Below are positions 1 through 6,388 of a DNA stretch of 6,930 bases, piece after piece; the first letter of the stretch is position 1; each line of letters begins with the position of its first letter. Under the pieces are notes generated by a model. That model made no database searches. It had not been told where the DNA came from and was given only the letters and a program-made list of their open reading frames with translations. Origin of the DNA: Candidatus Woesearchaeota archaeon (GTDB lineage: Archaea > Nanobdellota > Nanobdellia > SCGC-AAA011-G17 > GW2011-AR17); assembly GCA_018302165.1 (NCBI GenBank), contig JAGWAA010000041.1:1-6930 (forward strand). Reading direction: 5' to 3'. Position numbers and translations under genes: made by a program.

Positions 1-149
1 AAGAAATTACTAAACTCGTTGAAGAAATTTATGGAGAATTTTTGAAGTTTGATCTTAGAAATGGAAATTTAAGGCAGAAGTCTGATTCTATAAAATGGAA
101 CTTACAAAAATTAGAACAATTACGTTTAGATATAACTAAAATGAATTAG
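1..149 (+). CDS. Translin-family protein, C-terminal fragment (5' end outside window)
   Basis: This reading frame enters from the left edge with its first whole codon at base 3 and stops with TAG at 147-149, giving 48 residues (EITKLVEEIYGEFLKFDLRN... to ...LRLDITKMN). The pattern fits the end of archaeal translin-like proteins: a helix of the type EEIYxEF, then LRxKxD and a final helix ending R-x-D-[IV]-T. Translin proteins are all-helical, assemble into rings, bind single-stranded nucleic acid and, with TRAX-type subunits, can cleave RNA; the archaeal role is little known. The fragment is almost entirely helical in character and charged, as expected. The assignment rests on a short C-terminal stretch recognised by eye, so another helical protein is possible. 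The following gene is 34 bases away with its own TATA-like site. Confidence 0.55.
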   Translation, partial: EITKLVEEIYGEFLKFDLRNGNLRQKSDSIKWNLQKLEQLRLDITKMN

Positions 150-154
150 ATATT

Positions 155-164
155 CTTTTAAATT
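155..164 (+). promoter_or_regulatory. Probable archaeal TATA box for the 184-561 gene
   Basis: The sequence CTTTTAAATT is centred about 25 bases before the ATG at 184. That spacing places the expected transcription start at or just before the start codon, as in leaderless archaeal mRNAs. No Shine-Dalgarno sequence precedes the ATG. The box is a weak match, so this is supported mainly by the same layout at other genes in the window. Confidence 0.45.
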
Positions 165-183
165 TGGGATTTATTTTTTGTTT

Positions 184-561
184 ATGTTTAATTATGTTGA
201 AATTTATTATAGACAAAAAGAAACTAGAGAATGGAGTACTGCTAGAGGGATTTTGGATTGTTGTCTTGAAGGTTATGCTGATTCTGAGTTGTTGAATGGT
301 GAATTGTTGAATAATTTAGTGGCTAGGAATCCCGGTTTAGAATTTGATCAAAATTATTTATTGTTGACAGATGTGGATTTTACTGAATTAGGGCGTTATG
401 AATTGGATCCATTATTTGCTAAGCCTGAAATTAAAAATAATTTTGGTTTCATAAATAGAAATGACCTGGGATGGAAATCTTTAGAGGAATTGACTGAAGA
501 AGTGTTTGTACCTTCACCCCCTAATCCTCCAATGGGGCCTAGAGAGGATATTCCTTTTTAA
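184..561 (+). CDS. Unknown 125-residue protein with SSB-like C-terminal tip
   Basis: I do not recognise the family. ATG 184 is preferred over the TTG at 178 because the TATA-like site at 155-164 fits a leaderless start there. The protein is acidic, with no signal peptide or membrane segment. Residues 1-105 look like a folded soluble domain rich in Leu, Asn, Glu and aromatic residues. From about residue 108 it becomes a proline-rich linker (FVPSPPNPPMGP) and ends REDIPF. Bacterial single-stranded DNA-binding protein ends in the same way: a Pro/Gly-rich linker and an acidic tip, DDIPF, that docks onto DNA-repair and replication partners. The body does not look like the OB fold of SSB, so the similarity is confined to the tail. 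It sits between the translin fragment and aspS, each with its own promoter-like site, so no operon partner suggests a role. Confidence 0.8.
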   Translation: MFNYVEIYYRQKETREWSTARGILDCCLEGYADSELLNGELLNNLVARNPGLEFDQNYLLLTDVDFTELGRYELDPLFAKPEIKNNFGFINRNDLGWKSLEELTEEVFVPSPPNPPMGPREDIPF

Positions 562-567
562 GTGGAT

Positions 568-579
568 AAATATATAAAA
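568..579 (+). promoter_or_regulatory. TATA box of aspS
   Basis: AAATATATAAAA is centred about 28 bases before the aspS ATG at 602, within the 40-base gap after the preceding stop codon. This is the spacing expected for a leaderless archaeal transcript starting at the ATG, and it helps choose ATG 602 over the TTG at 596. The bases between box and start are pyrimidine-rich with no ribosome-binding site. Confidence 0.7.
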
Positions 580-601
580 CCTAAATCTTTTTTCTTTGGT
601 T

Positions 602-1903
602 ATGAAAACACATAATTGTGGAGAATTAAATGCTAAGAATGCTAATCAAGAAGTAATTCTTGCTGGATGGGTTGATACATTAAGAGTTTCTGGAAAAATT
701 GGATTTTTATTATTAAGAGATAGAACTGGTTTAGTTCAGGTATTCTTGGATAAGAATTTGACTGAGAAATTTAAGGATACTAGGAGAGAATCTGTTGTTA
801 TGATTAAAGGTTTGGTCAATAAAAGACCAGAGAATCAAATAAAAAAAGAAATGAAAACTGGGGATGTTGAAATTGCTGCAAAAGAAATGGAATTGATTGC
901 AGAAGCAGAACCATTGCCTATTGAATTAGATGAAAATTCTACTACTGCTTTAGATAAAAGATTGGATTATAGATTTTTGGATACACGTAGAAATAAAATA
1001 CAAGCTATTTTTAAAATTAGATCAACTATTTACAAGGCTTTAGTGAATTTTTATGACAAAGAAGGATTTACAATTATTAATACACCAAAACTGACTACTA
1101 TTGGTTTAGAATCTGGAGCAGAATCTTTTGTTGTAAATTATTTTGATAAAAAAGTTGTTCTTGCTCAATCTCCACAGTTTTATAAACAAATGTTTGCTAA
1201 TGGTGGTTTTGATAGAGTATTTGAAATCGGGCCAGTTTATAGAGCAGAAAAGAGCCATACAACCAGGCATTTAACAGAATTTATTGGAGCTGATTTTGAA
1301 ATGGGTTTTATTAATGATGAGAATGATATAATGGATATGGCTGAAAAAATGATGAAGTATATTATTGAAAAAGTCAAAACTGAAAGAAAAGATGAATTGA
1401 TTCTTTTGAATATTAAATTAAATATTCCACAAGTAATTCCGAGAATATCTATAATAGAATTGAAAAAAATTCTTGCAGATAAAGGAAAGAAATTAACCTT
1501 AGATGATGATTTAGATGCTGAAGCAGAAAGATTGATAGGTGAATATGTAATAAAAGAATTTGGAGAAGAATTTATTTTTGTTACACATTATCCTGTTAAA
1601 GTTAGGCCATTTTATCATATGAGAAGTGATCAAAAAACAACTAGAAGTTTTGATTTGCTTTTCAAAGGTGTTGAAGTTTGTACTGGAGCACAAAGAGAGC
1701 ATAGATTGAATATTCTACAGGAACAAGCTAAAGAAAAAGGAGTTGTTATTCCAAAAATTTATGAAGATATCTTTAGATATGGAGCAATACCCCATGGAGG
1801 AATTGGATTTGGGTTAGATAGAATTACTCAAAGAATGCTTAATTTAGATAATACTAGAGAAGCTGTATTACTTCCAAGAGATGTTGAAAGGGTTACTCCA
1901 TAG
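602..1903 (+). CDS. aspS: Aspartyl-tRNA synthetase, archaeal/eukaryotic type
   Basis: This enzyme charges tRNA with aspartate in the cytoplasm, using ATP. From ATG 602 it is 433 residues, normal for the archaeal type and far shorter than the roughly 590-residue bacterial enzyme with its GAD insertion. Residues 1-100 form the anticodon-binding OB domain (AGWVDTLR, GFLLLRDRTGLVQVF). The class II catalytic core follows: QSPQ at 189-192 (aspartate pocket), motif 2 YRAEKSHTTRHLTEF at about 213-227, GAQREHR at about 362-368, and motif 3 GGIGFGLDR at 399-407 with its ATP-binding Arg. The end LLPRDVERVTP is a variant of the usual FPRDxxRLTP. At the OB position where discriminating archaeal enzymes carry Trp and non-discriminating ones His, this protein has Asp25, so its tRNA-Asn discrimination cannot be read from that residue. 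A second, more typical copy of the C-terminus lies at the end of the next gene. Confidence 0.97.
   Translation: MKTHNCGELNAKNANQEVILAGWVDTLRVSGKIGFLLLRDRTGLVQVFLDKNLTEKFKDTRRESVVMIKGLVNKRPENQIKKEMKTGDVEIAAKEMELIAEAEPLPIELDENSTTALDKRLDYRFLDTRRNKIQAIFKIRSTIYKALVNFYDKEGFTIINTPKLTTIGLESGAESFVVNYFDKKVVLAQSPQFYKQMFANGGFDRVFEIGPVYRAEKSHTTRHLTEFIGADFEMGFINDENDIMDMAEKMMKYIIEKVKTERKDELILLNIKLNIPQVIPRISIIELKKILADKGKKLTLDDDLDAEAERLIGEYVIKEFGEEFIFVTHYPVKVRPFYHMRSDQKTTRSFDLLFKGVEVCTGAQREHRLNILQEQAKEKGVVIPKIYEDIFRYGAIPHGGIGFGLDRITQRMLNLDNTREAVLLPRDVERVTP
1871..1903 (+). repeat. Direct repeat, copy 1: 3' end of aspS
   Basis: These 33 bases encode LPRDVERVTP and the stop of aspS. They align without gaps to 2763-2795, the end of the endonuclease gene (FPRDRDRLTP and stop): 23 of 33 bases and 6 of 10 residues match, and CCAAGAGAT (1874-1882 and 2766-2774) is identical. 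The copies are 892 bases apart. Both end in a stop codon at the same aligned position, so this is a duplicated gene end rather than a chance short repeat. Confidence 0.75.
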
Positions 1904-1918
1904 ATTTTATTTAATCTA
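1901..1918. repeat. Small inverted repeat spanning the aspS stop codon
   Basis: TAGATT and AATCTA form a perfect 6-bp inverted repeat around TTATTT, and the left arm includes the aspS stop codon. It lies between aspS and the endonuclease gene. It could be a weak terminator, an operator for the helix-turn-helix domain of the next protein, or chance in AT-rich DNA. The sequence does not decide between these. Confidence 0.35.
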
Positions 1919-1931
1919 TTTATATAAAAAA

Positions 1932-2795
1932 ATGGTTGAAAGGAAATTAACTAATAGTGATATTTTATCATTATCAGGACTTTATAATTCAGGTTTATCT
2001 AGTTGGGCTATTGCTAAAAAATTTGATACAGATCACTCTAATATTATATATCATCTTAAAAGGTTAGGATTAAATAGAAGAAGTAGGAGTTCCGCTGCAA
2101 AAGAGGGTGTAAAAGCAGGTAGAATTGTAATAAAAAAAAATAGGATACCTAATAATTTAAAATTAGATAAAAATTTTGCTTATATTATAGGAGTTTTGTG
2201 TGGTGATGGTTATATGGATTATAATGATAAAAGAAGAACTTATCAAATAGCCCTATCTGTTACTGATAAAGAATTTTTAGAACAATTTAAAAAAGCATTA
2301 TTCAAATATTTTGAAATAAATCCAACTAATGAATTTAAAAAAAGTAAAAATATAAAATGGAGAGATCAGTTTGCAACAAGATTATGTTCTAAAGAAGCAT
2401 GTGATTTTATTAATAAATTTGGAGACTTTAAAAAATTTAAATGGAGAATTCCAGAAGTGATAATTAATTCAAATATACAAATTAAATGTTCTTTTATCAA
2501 AGGATTTTTTGATTCAGAAGGTGAAATAGATAAACGAAATTGGAGAATTGGTGCTACATCAGTAAATTTGGATGGGTTAAATCAAGTAGGAGAAATTTTG
2601 AGAAGTCTTGGAATGAGATATACTATAATAAAAACAAAAGATAATCGTCCAAATACACATCAAAAATATAGATTAAGAATTCATGATAAGAAATCAATTA
2701 ATTTATTTCAGGAATTAATAGGGTTTACTATCCTCAGAAAACAAAAAGTTTTAATTGCTAAATTCCCAAGAGATAGAGATAGACTTACTCCTTAA
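1932..2795 (+). CDS. LAGLIDADG homing endonuclease with N-terminal HTH and AspRS-like tail
   Basis: This is a predicted site-specific DNA endonuclease that spreads its own gene by cutting alleles lacking it. ATG 1932 gives 287 residues. An ATG at 1881 lies in frame but inside aspS and adds a non-conserved leader, so it is not preferred. Residues about 6-46 are a helix-turn-helix (LYNSGLSSWAIAKKF... HLKRLG). The first LAGLIDADG motif is YIIGVLCGDGYM at 84-95, with Asp92 as catalytic acid. The second is FIKGFFDSEGEI at 188-199, with acidic Asp194 and Glu196. Both motifs look intact, so this is a single-chain monomeric enzyme. The family's usual last helix (IGF...RKQKVL) ends near residue 276, after which comes FPRDRDRLTP (278-287), which is not endonuclease-like but matches AspRS C-termini. 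There are no intein splicing blocks, and the frame differs from aspS. Its 3' end overlaps the convergent tgt by 11 bases. Confidence 0.9.
   Translation: MVERKLTNSDILSLSGLYNSGLSSWAIAKKFDTDHSNIIYHLKRLGLNRRSRSSAAKEGVKAGRIVIKKNRIPNNLKLDKNFAYIIGVLCGDGYMDYNDKRRTYQIALSVTDKEFLEQFKKALFKYFEINPTNEFKKSKNIKWRDQFATRLCSKEACDFINKFGDFKKFKWRIPEVIINSNIQIKCSFIKGFFDSEGEIDKRNWRIGATSVNLDGLNQVGEILRSLGMRYTIIKTKDNRPNTHQKYRLRIHDKKSINLFQELIGFTILRKQKVLIAKFPRDRDRLTP
2763..2795 (+). repeat. Direct repeat, copy 2: AspRS-like end fused to the endonuclease
   Basis: This stretch encodes FPRDRDRLTP plus stop in the endonuclease frame and pairs with 1871-1903. Of the two copies it is closer to the archaeal AspRS consensus ending (FPRDxxRLTP). 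It also abuts and overlaps the convergent tgt gene, which is where an uninterrupted aspS would be expected to end. I infer that this is the original aspS 3' end and that 1871-1903 is the added copy; the opposite order is possible. Confidence 0.7.
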
Positions 2796-3882
2796 TTTTT
2801 TTGAATTTTTCTAAAAATTCTTTTTTGAATTCTTCGAATGTATTCTCTTTTATAGACTCTCTAATTTTTTTCATGAACTCTTGCATGAAATAAATATTAT
2901 GGATTGTTAAGTATCTTTTTCCAACTGCGTCGTCCTTTTTTAATAAATATCTTAAGTAAGCTTTTGTGTATTTCTTACAGGTTAAACATTGGCAATCTTT
3001 TTCTATTGGAGTGAAATCAAATTTGTAATTAGATTTGCCTAAATCTAGGATTCCATTAAATGTGAAAAGCATACCATGTCTTGCGTTCTTTTGTGGATAA
3101 ATACTATCAAAAATATCTACCCCTCTTGAAATACATTCTAATATTTGGTCTGGTTTACCGACGCCCATTAAATATCTTGGTTTGTTGTTGTCTAGGAAAG
3201 GAACTGAAGCTTCTATCATTTCAAACATTTTTTCTGAGGGCTCACCAATACCTAAACCGCCTATTGCGTGGCCGTCAAAGTTCATTTCATTTATTGCTTT
3301 TGCACTATCTTTTCTTAATTCTTTGAAAGTTCCACCTTGAGTGATTCCAAATAATAATGTATCTTTAGTTTTGTATTTCAAACATTCTTTTGACCATTTA
3401 TGAGATTTGATTAATGCTTCTTGATATTCTTCTTTTGTTTTTCCAAATGGAAGGACACAGTCTAATGCCATCATTACATCAGGTTTTATGATTGAAGAAA
3501 TATGCATTATTTTTTCTGGGCGCATGAACACATCTTTGCCCATTGGATTTTTTAATAAAATACCATTTGCAGTTGTTTCTTTCAAAAGATTTTCTCTTAA
3601 CATTTGAAAACCGCCACAATCATTAAAGATGATTCCATTATAGTTCATGAAATTATGAATTCCATTAGTTTTTTCAAACATTTCTAGGCTTGGACTTAAT
3701 GATAAGAAAAAAGCGTTTGCAATTATTGCTTTTGTATTGCTAGATTCATATTCTTCTGAAGTTACAAAACGGCCAACTGCTTTTGTTGCAACTGGCATGA
3801 AGAAAGGAGTTTCTGCTTTTCGATTATTTATTTCTAAAACTCCTGTACGTGCTTGATTAAGTTGTTTTATAATTGTAAACAT
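2785..3882 (-). CDS. tgt: tRNA-guanine transglycosylase, single-domain queuine type
   Basis: This enzyme swaps guanine in tRNA for a deazaguanine base. ATG 3882 gives 365 residues; an upstream in-frame ATG at 3921 would precede the TATA box and adds a non-conserved leader. It has the single-barrel length of bacterial TGT (about 370) and lacks the extra PUA-bearing region of archaeal archaeosine TGT. Visible motifs are: NDCGGFQ with Asp88 (substrate-binding Asp); MALDCVLP with Asp141; GGLGIGE at 208-214; IFDSIYPQKNARHG with nucleophile Asp259; and the zinc site C297-x-C-x2-C302-x25-H328. The NARHG motif is typical of enzymes acting on wobble position 34. Val143 stands where bacterial preQ1-using enzymes have Cys158 (Zymomonas numbering); eukaryotic queuine enzymes also have Val. 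It is convergent with the endonuclease gene and divergent from the peptidase gene. It is probably bacterial in origin, and queuine use is inferred. Confidence 0.93.
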   Translation of the reverse strand: MFTIIKQLNQARTGVLEINNRKAETPFFMPVATKAVGRFVTSEEYESSNTKAIIANAFFLSLSPSLEMFEKTNGIHNFMNYNGIIFNDCGGFQMLRENLLKETTANGILLKNPMGKDVFMRPEKIMHISSIIKPDVMMALDCVLPFGKTKEEYQEALIKSHKWSKECLKYKTKDTLLFGITQGGTFKELRKDSAKAINEMNFDGHAIGGLGIGEPSEKMFEMIEASVPFLDNNKPRYLMGVGKPDQILECISRGVDIFDSIYPQKNARHGMLFTFNGILDLGKSNYKFDFTPIEKDCQCLTCKKYTKAYLRYLLKKDDAVGKRYLTIHNIYFMQEFMKKIRESIKENTFEEFKKEFLEKFKKIKE

Positions 3883-3904
3883 AATAATTTTTGTTCTGAA
3901 GAGG

Positions 3905-3912
3905 TTTATAAA
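3905..3912 (-). promoter_or_regulatory. TATA box of tgt
   Basis: TTTATAAA lies about 27 bases upstream of the tgt ATG on the minus strand, giving a leaderless start. It shares a 73-base region with the promoter of the divergent peptidase gene. The two upstream (BRE) sides face each other within about 14 bases (3913-3926), so binding of transcription factors at one could affect the other. Confidence 0.7.
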
Positions 3913-3926
3913 GGTATTCAAAAGGA

Positions 3927-3934
3927 TTTTAAAT
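3927..3934 (+). promoter_or_regulatory. TATA-like box of the M3 peptidase gene
   Basis: TTTTAAAT is centred about 26 bases before ATG 3956. It is preceded by the purine-rich AAAGGA, a plausible BRE. There is no Shine-Dalgarno sequence in the AT-only stretch before the start codon, which fits a leaderless transcript. Confidence 0.6.
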
Positions 3935-3955
3935 GATAAGAATATTATTTTAATA

Positions 3956-5707
3956 ATGAGGTGGAAGCTTAAAGAATTATTACAGGGGAAAAGGTTTGAT
4001 GAAAATATTTCTATTCTTGAAAATGAATTAAGAACTTTTGAGTTTTTGTTGAATAAATTAAGTGATAATATCTCTAATGAAGATTATAAAAAAATAGTTT
4101 TTTTAGAAGAGAACATGGTTGCTAGAATTGGAAGATTAAGTGCATATTTAGGACTAATGCTTGCTGAGAATACCAAATCACAAGAGGTTATGAAATTTAG
4201 GTCTATATTTGAAAGTTTTAGTATGAAATATAGTGATATTGTTAGAAAGTTTGATTTTTGGGAGAAAGGTTTGGATACTAAAGAAAGAAAAGGGCTTAAC
4301 CAGAAAAATGTTTTGAGGCTAAGTGATTTAATTAAACAAAGAAAGGAATCTTTTTTATATCGAAGAAAAATGGCAAATTATTCTTTGCCTGAAGATCAAG
4401 AAAGGATTATACAAAGAAAAGATTTGAATGGGATTAATACTGTTACTGAACTTTATGATCAAATTACAACAAACTTTCAATATGAGTTGAAGATTCATGG
4501 TAAAGTAAAAAAAATTAAAACTATGAAAGAAATTATGGATTATGTTTTTGATAATAATCCATCGATAAGAAAAAATGCTTATTTAAGTTATTATAAACCT
4601 TTCAGGGAAAATAAAGAAATATTATTTACTATTTATTCTTCAGTTGTTAAAGATTGGAATATTGAAAAAGATTTGAGGGGTTATAAAAATTCTATTTCAG
4701 TGAGAAATATTGATAATTGGTTGAGCGATGAGGTAATTAAAACTTTATTGAAAGTTTGTGAAAAAAATAAGATTATTTATCAAGAGTTTTTTAAGTTGAA
4801 AGCGAAGAATTTAGGATTGAAAAAAATATCAAGGTTTGATTTATATGCTCCTTTGAAAAAAGTTCAAAAAAAATATTCATTCGAGGAATCCAAGAAAATT
4901 GTTTTGAATAATTTTAAGGAGTTTGATAAAGAGTTTTATCAACAGGCTAGTAGACTTTTTCAACAAGAAAAAATTGATGCTTTTCCTAGAGAAAATAAGC
5001 GTAGTGGAGCATTTTGTTATTCTGTAAATCCAGATATTACTCCATATGTATTATTGAATTTTTCTGGGAAACCTGATGATATTTATACAATGGCTCATGA
5101 ATTTGGGCATGCTATACATGCTATGCAGGCTTCGGATAAACTACCAACATTATTTCATTCAGTGATTCCATTAGCAGAAACTGCATCAACATTCTCTGAA
5201 TTAATGTTATTTGATAAATTGTTGAAGAAAGCGAAAGATAAAGAAAGAAAAATGATGATTCTTAATAAAATTGAAGATTCATATAGAACTATTATGAGAC
5301 AAGCTTATTTTGTTAAATTTGAATTATTGGCACATGAAAAGATTCCTAAAGGGATTACTGAAGAAGAATTGAGTAATTTATATTGGGATAATCTTAAAGA
5401 ATTATTTGGAGATTCTGTTGATATTGATGAAAATTTCAAATATGAGTATTTAGTTGTGCCACATATTTATCATTCGCCATTTTATTGTTATGGATATTCA
5501 TTTGGGGATTTGTTATCTTTAGCTTTATATGCTGAATATTTGAAAGATAAGAAAAATTTTGTTAAAAAATTGAAGATTATTTTAAATGCAGGTGGGACTA
5601 GAAAACCTGAAGATTTGCTTAAAGAACAAGGATTTGATATTTCTAAAGGGGAATTCTGGCAAGAAGGTTTTAATTTGATTAAGAAATGGTTGAATGAAGT
5701 TAAGTGA
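3956..5707 (+). CDS. pepF: M3-family zinc oligopeptidase (PepF-like)
   Basis: This is a predicted cytoplasmic metalloendopeptidase that cuts short peptides, probably finishing protein turnover. It has 583 residues, close to the roughly 600 of oligoendopeptidase F, with no signal peptide. Residues 1-200 form the helical N-terminal lobe (LxLMLAENT, a region of PepF-type helices). The catalytic domain carries the zinc site MAHEFGHAIH, with His381, Glu382 and His385, and the third ligand Glu408 in PLAETASTFSE. Downstream, HIYHSPFYCYGYSFGDLL (503-520) holds the His and Tyr residues that line the substrate channel in M3 enzymes. The upstream GAFCYSV...PYVLLNFSG (351-371) is also typical of the family. 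All key residues are present, so it should be active. It is divergent from tgt and ends at its own hairpin terminator, so it is monocistronic. PepF-like rather than thimet or carboxypeptidase Taq type is my reading from the ETASTFSE motif. Confidence 0.93.
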   Translation: MRWKLKELLQGKRFDENISILENELRTFEFLLNKLSDNISNEDYKKIVFLEENMVARIGRLSAYLGLMLAENTKSQEVMKFRSIFESFSMKYSDIVRKFDFWEKGLDTKERKGLNQKNVLRLSDLIKQRKESFLYRRKMANYSLPEDQERIIQRKDLNGINTVTELYDQITTNFQYELKIHGKVKKIKTMKEIMDYVFDNNPSIRKNAYLSYYKPFRENKEILFTIYSSVVKDWNIEKDLRGYKNSISVRNIDNWLSDEVIKTLLKVCEKNKIIYQEFFKLKAKNLGLKKISRFDLYAPLKKVQKKYSFEESKKIVLNNFKEFDKEFYQQASRLFQQEKIDAFPRENKRSGAFCYSVNPDITPYVLLNFSGKPDDIYTMAHEFGHAIHAMQASDKLPTLFHSVIPLAETASTFSELMLFDKLLKKAKDKERKMMILNKIEDSYRTIMRQAYFVKFELLAHEKIPKGITEEELSNLYWDNLKELFGDSVDIDENFKYEYLVVPHIYHSPFYCYGYSFGDLLSLALYAEYLKDKKNFVKKLKIILNAGGTRKPEDLLKEQGFDISKGEFWQEGFNLIKKWLNEVK

Positions 5708-5725
5708 GAGTAAGATGAAAAATTC

Positions 5726-5758
5726 AAATTATTCTGTGTTCTTCAGAATAATTTTTTT
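5726..5758 (+). terminator. Hairpin plus T-run terminator after the peptidase gene
   Basis: AAATTATTCTG (5726-5736) and CAGAATAATTT (5744-5754) form a perfect 11-bp stem with a 7-base loop (TGTTCTT). The stem runs into seven T residues (5752-5758). It begins 19 bases after the peptidase stop codon and lies before the TATA-like site of the next gene. It looks like a bacterial intrinsic terminator; in archaea the T-run alone may suffice, so the stem could also protect the mRNA end. Confidence 0.75.
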
Positions 5759-5770
5759 ACCTTAGAAATC

Positions 5771-5778
5771 TTTTTAAG
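5771..5778 (+). promoter_or_regulatory. TATA-like box of the two-gene operon
   Basis: TTTTTAAG is centred about 27 bases before ATG 5801, the same spacing seen at the other genes here. It follows the terminator hairpin directly, so the two small genes downstream probably form a separate leaderless transcription unit. Confidence 0.55.
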
Positions 5779-5800
5779 TAACCCCTGAATATTATTTATT

Positions 5801-6100
5801 ATGGGATTATCTTTACTTTCGGCAATGCAAATTCAAGGAAATGAAACTTTGGTTGATGCTTATCGAGATAAAGAGTCTGGTAAATATGGCTATGCTATTA
5901 TTCATAATGAAGATAGACATTGTCGCCCAATAGTTTCGTGTAATCCTATATATGATTCTATAGAAGATGCATTAAAAGCCGGAACTAATTTAATGAAACA
6001 AGTAAAAGAATTTGATTTGAGTCCTCAAAGAAAATCCCTTGTGAATACAATGGGTGGGGAAGAAACAGCAAAAACTATTGATTCTATTATCAGTTGCTAA
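5801..6100 (+). CDS. Unknown 99-residue soluble protein, first gene of a pair
   Basis: I do not recognise the family. ATG 5801 sits at the expected distance from a TATA-like box. The N-terminus MGLSLLSAMQIQG is mildly hydrophobic but too short for a membrane segment. The middle (DAYRDKESGKYGYAIIHNE, then HCRPIVSCNPIYDS) looks like a small beta-sheet: the DKESGKYGYAI stretch reads as a hairpin with a turn at ESGK. It is followed by an amphipathic helix (SIEDALKAGTNLMKQVKEF). Cysteines are at 41, 47 and 99, with His40; three Cys and one His might bind a metal, but the spacing matches no motif I know. Its stop codon is one base from the next start, so the two proteins are co-transcribed and may act together. 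Confidence 0.75.
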   Translation: MGLSLLSAMQIQGNETLVDAYRDKESGKYGYAIIHNEDRHCRPIVSCNPIYDSIEDALKAGTNLMKQVKEFDLSPQRKSLVNTMGGEETAKTIDSIISC

Positions 6101-6101
6101 A

Positions 6102-6365
6102 ATGGAAAAGAAAAGAAAGCTAACAGATATTGTAACAACAGCAGGGGTAGGAATAACTACAACTGTTGGAGGAATTGAATTAATTAAGATAGCAGAAGAT
6201 ATTGGTGATAGAATAGCACCCCATATTGAAAAATATGTTGGATTAATTGGTTCTGGTGTAGTTGAATATGGACTACCAGTTGTAGTTGTATTAGGTATGT
6301 TTTATTTTATTTCTACTGCAACAAAAGCAACTGATAATTATCTACTAGAACGTCAAAGAGAATAA
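6102..6365 (+). CDS. Unknown 87-residue protein with a membrane segment
   Basis: I do not recognise the family. ATG 6102 is preferred to the in-frame ATG at 6054, which lies inside the previous gene and adds a leader of no clear character. The gap to the previous stop is one base, so translation may be coupled. The protein starts with a basic patch (MEKKRK). It then has a Gly/Thr-rich weakly hydrophobic stretch (about 9-30), a possible amphipathic helix (31-48), a clear transmembrane helix (about 53-71, with YGLPVVVVLGMFYFI) and a polar charged C-terminus (ATDNYLLERQRE). One or two membrane passes are possible. The small hydrophobic subunit next to a small soluble partner could be a membrane complex, but no function can be named. 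Confidence 0.72.
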   Translation: MEKKRKLTDIVTTAGVGITTTVGGIELIKIAEDIGDRIAPHIEKYVGLIGSGVVEYGLPVVVVLGMFYFISTATKATDNYLLERQRE

Positions 6366-6388
6366 AAAGATTATTTCTGAATAAAATT

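Noticed and set aside
1511..1702. Minus-strand frame of 63 codons inside aspS
   Set aside because: It lies fully within conserved aspS catalytic sequence and has low-complexity Phe/Ser/Lys content typical of an antisense shadow.
1919..1927. TTTATATAA as the endonuclease promoter
   Set aside because: It is about five bases before the ATG; transcription would start inside the gene, and no in-frame Met follows until residue 95.
1881..2795. Endonuclease as an intein in AspRS
   Set aside because: The frame differs from aspS, a stop and spacer separate them, and no splicing blocks (N-terminal Cys/Ser, C-terminal His-Asn) are visible.
3081..3326. Plus-strand frame of 81 codons inside tgt
   Set aside because: It is antisense to conserved TGT motifs and has no promoter.
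5488..5727. Minus-strand frame of 79 codons inside the peptidase end
   Set aside because: It is antisense to the conserved M3 C-terminus, and its start falls in the terminator-proximal region without a promoter.
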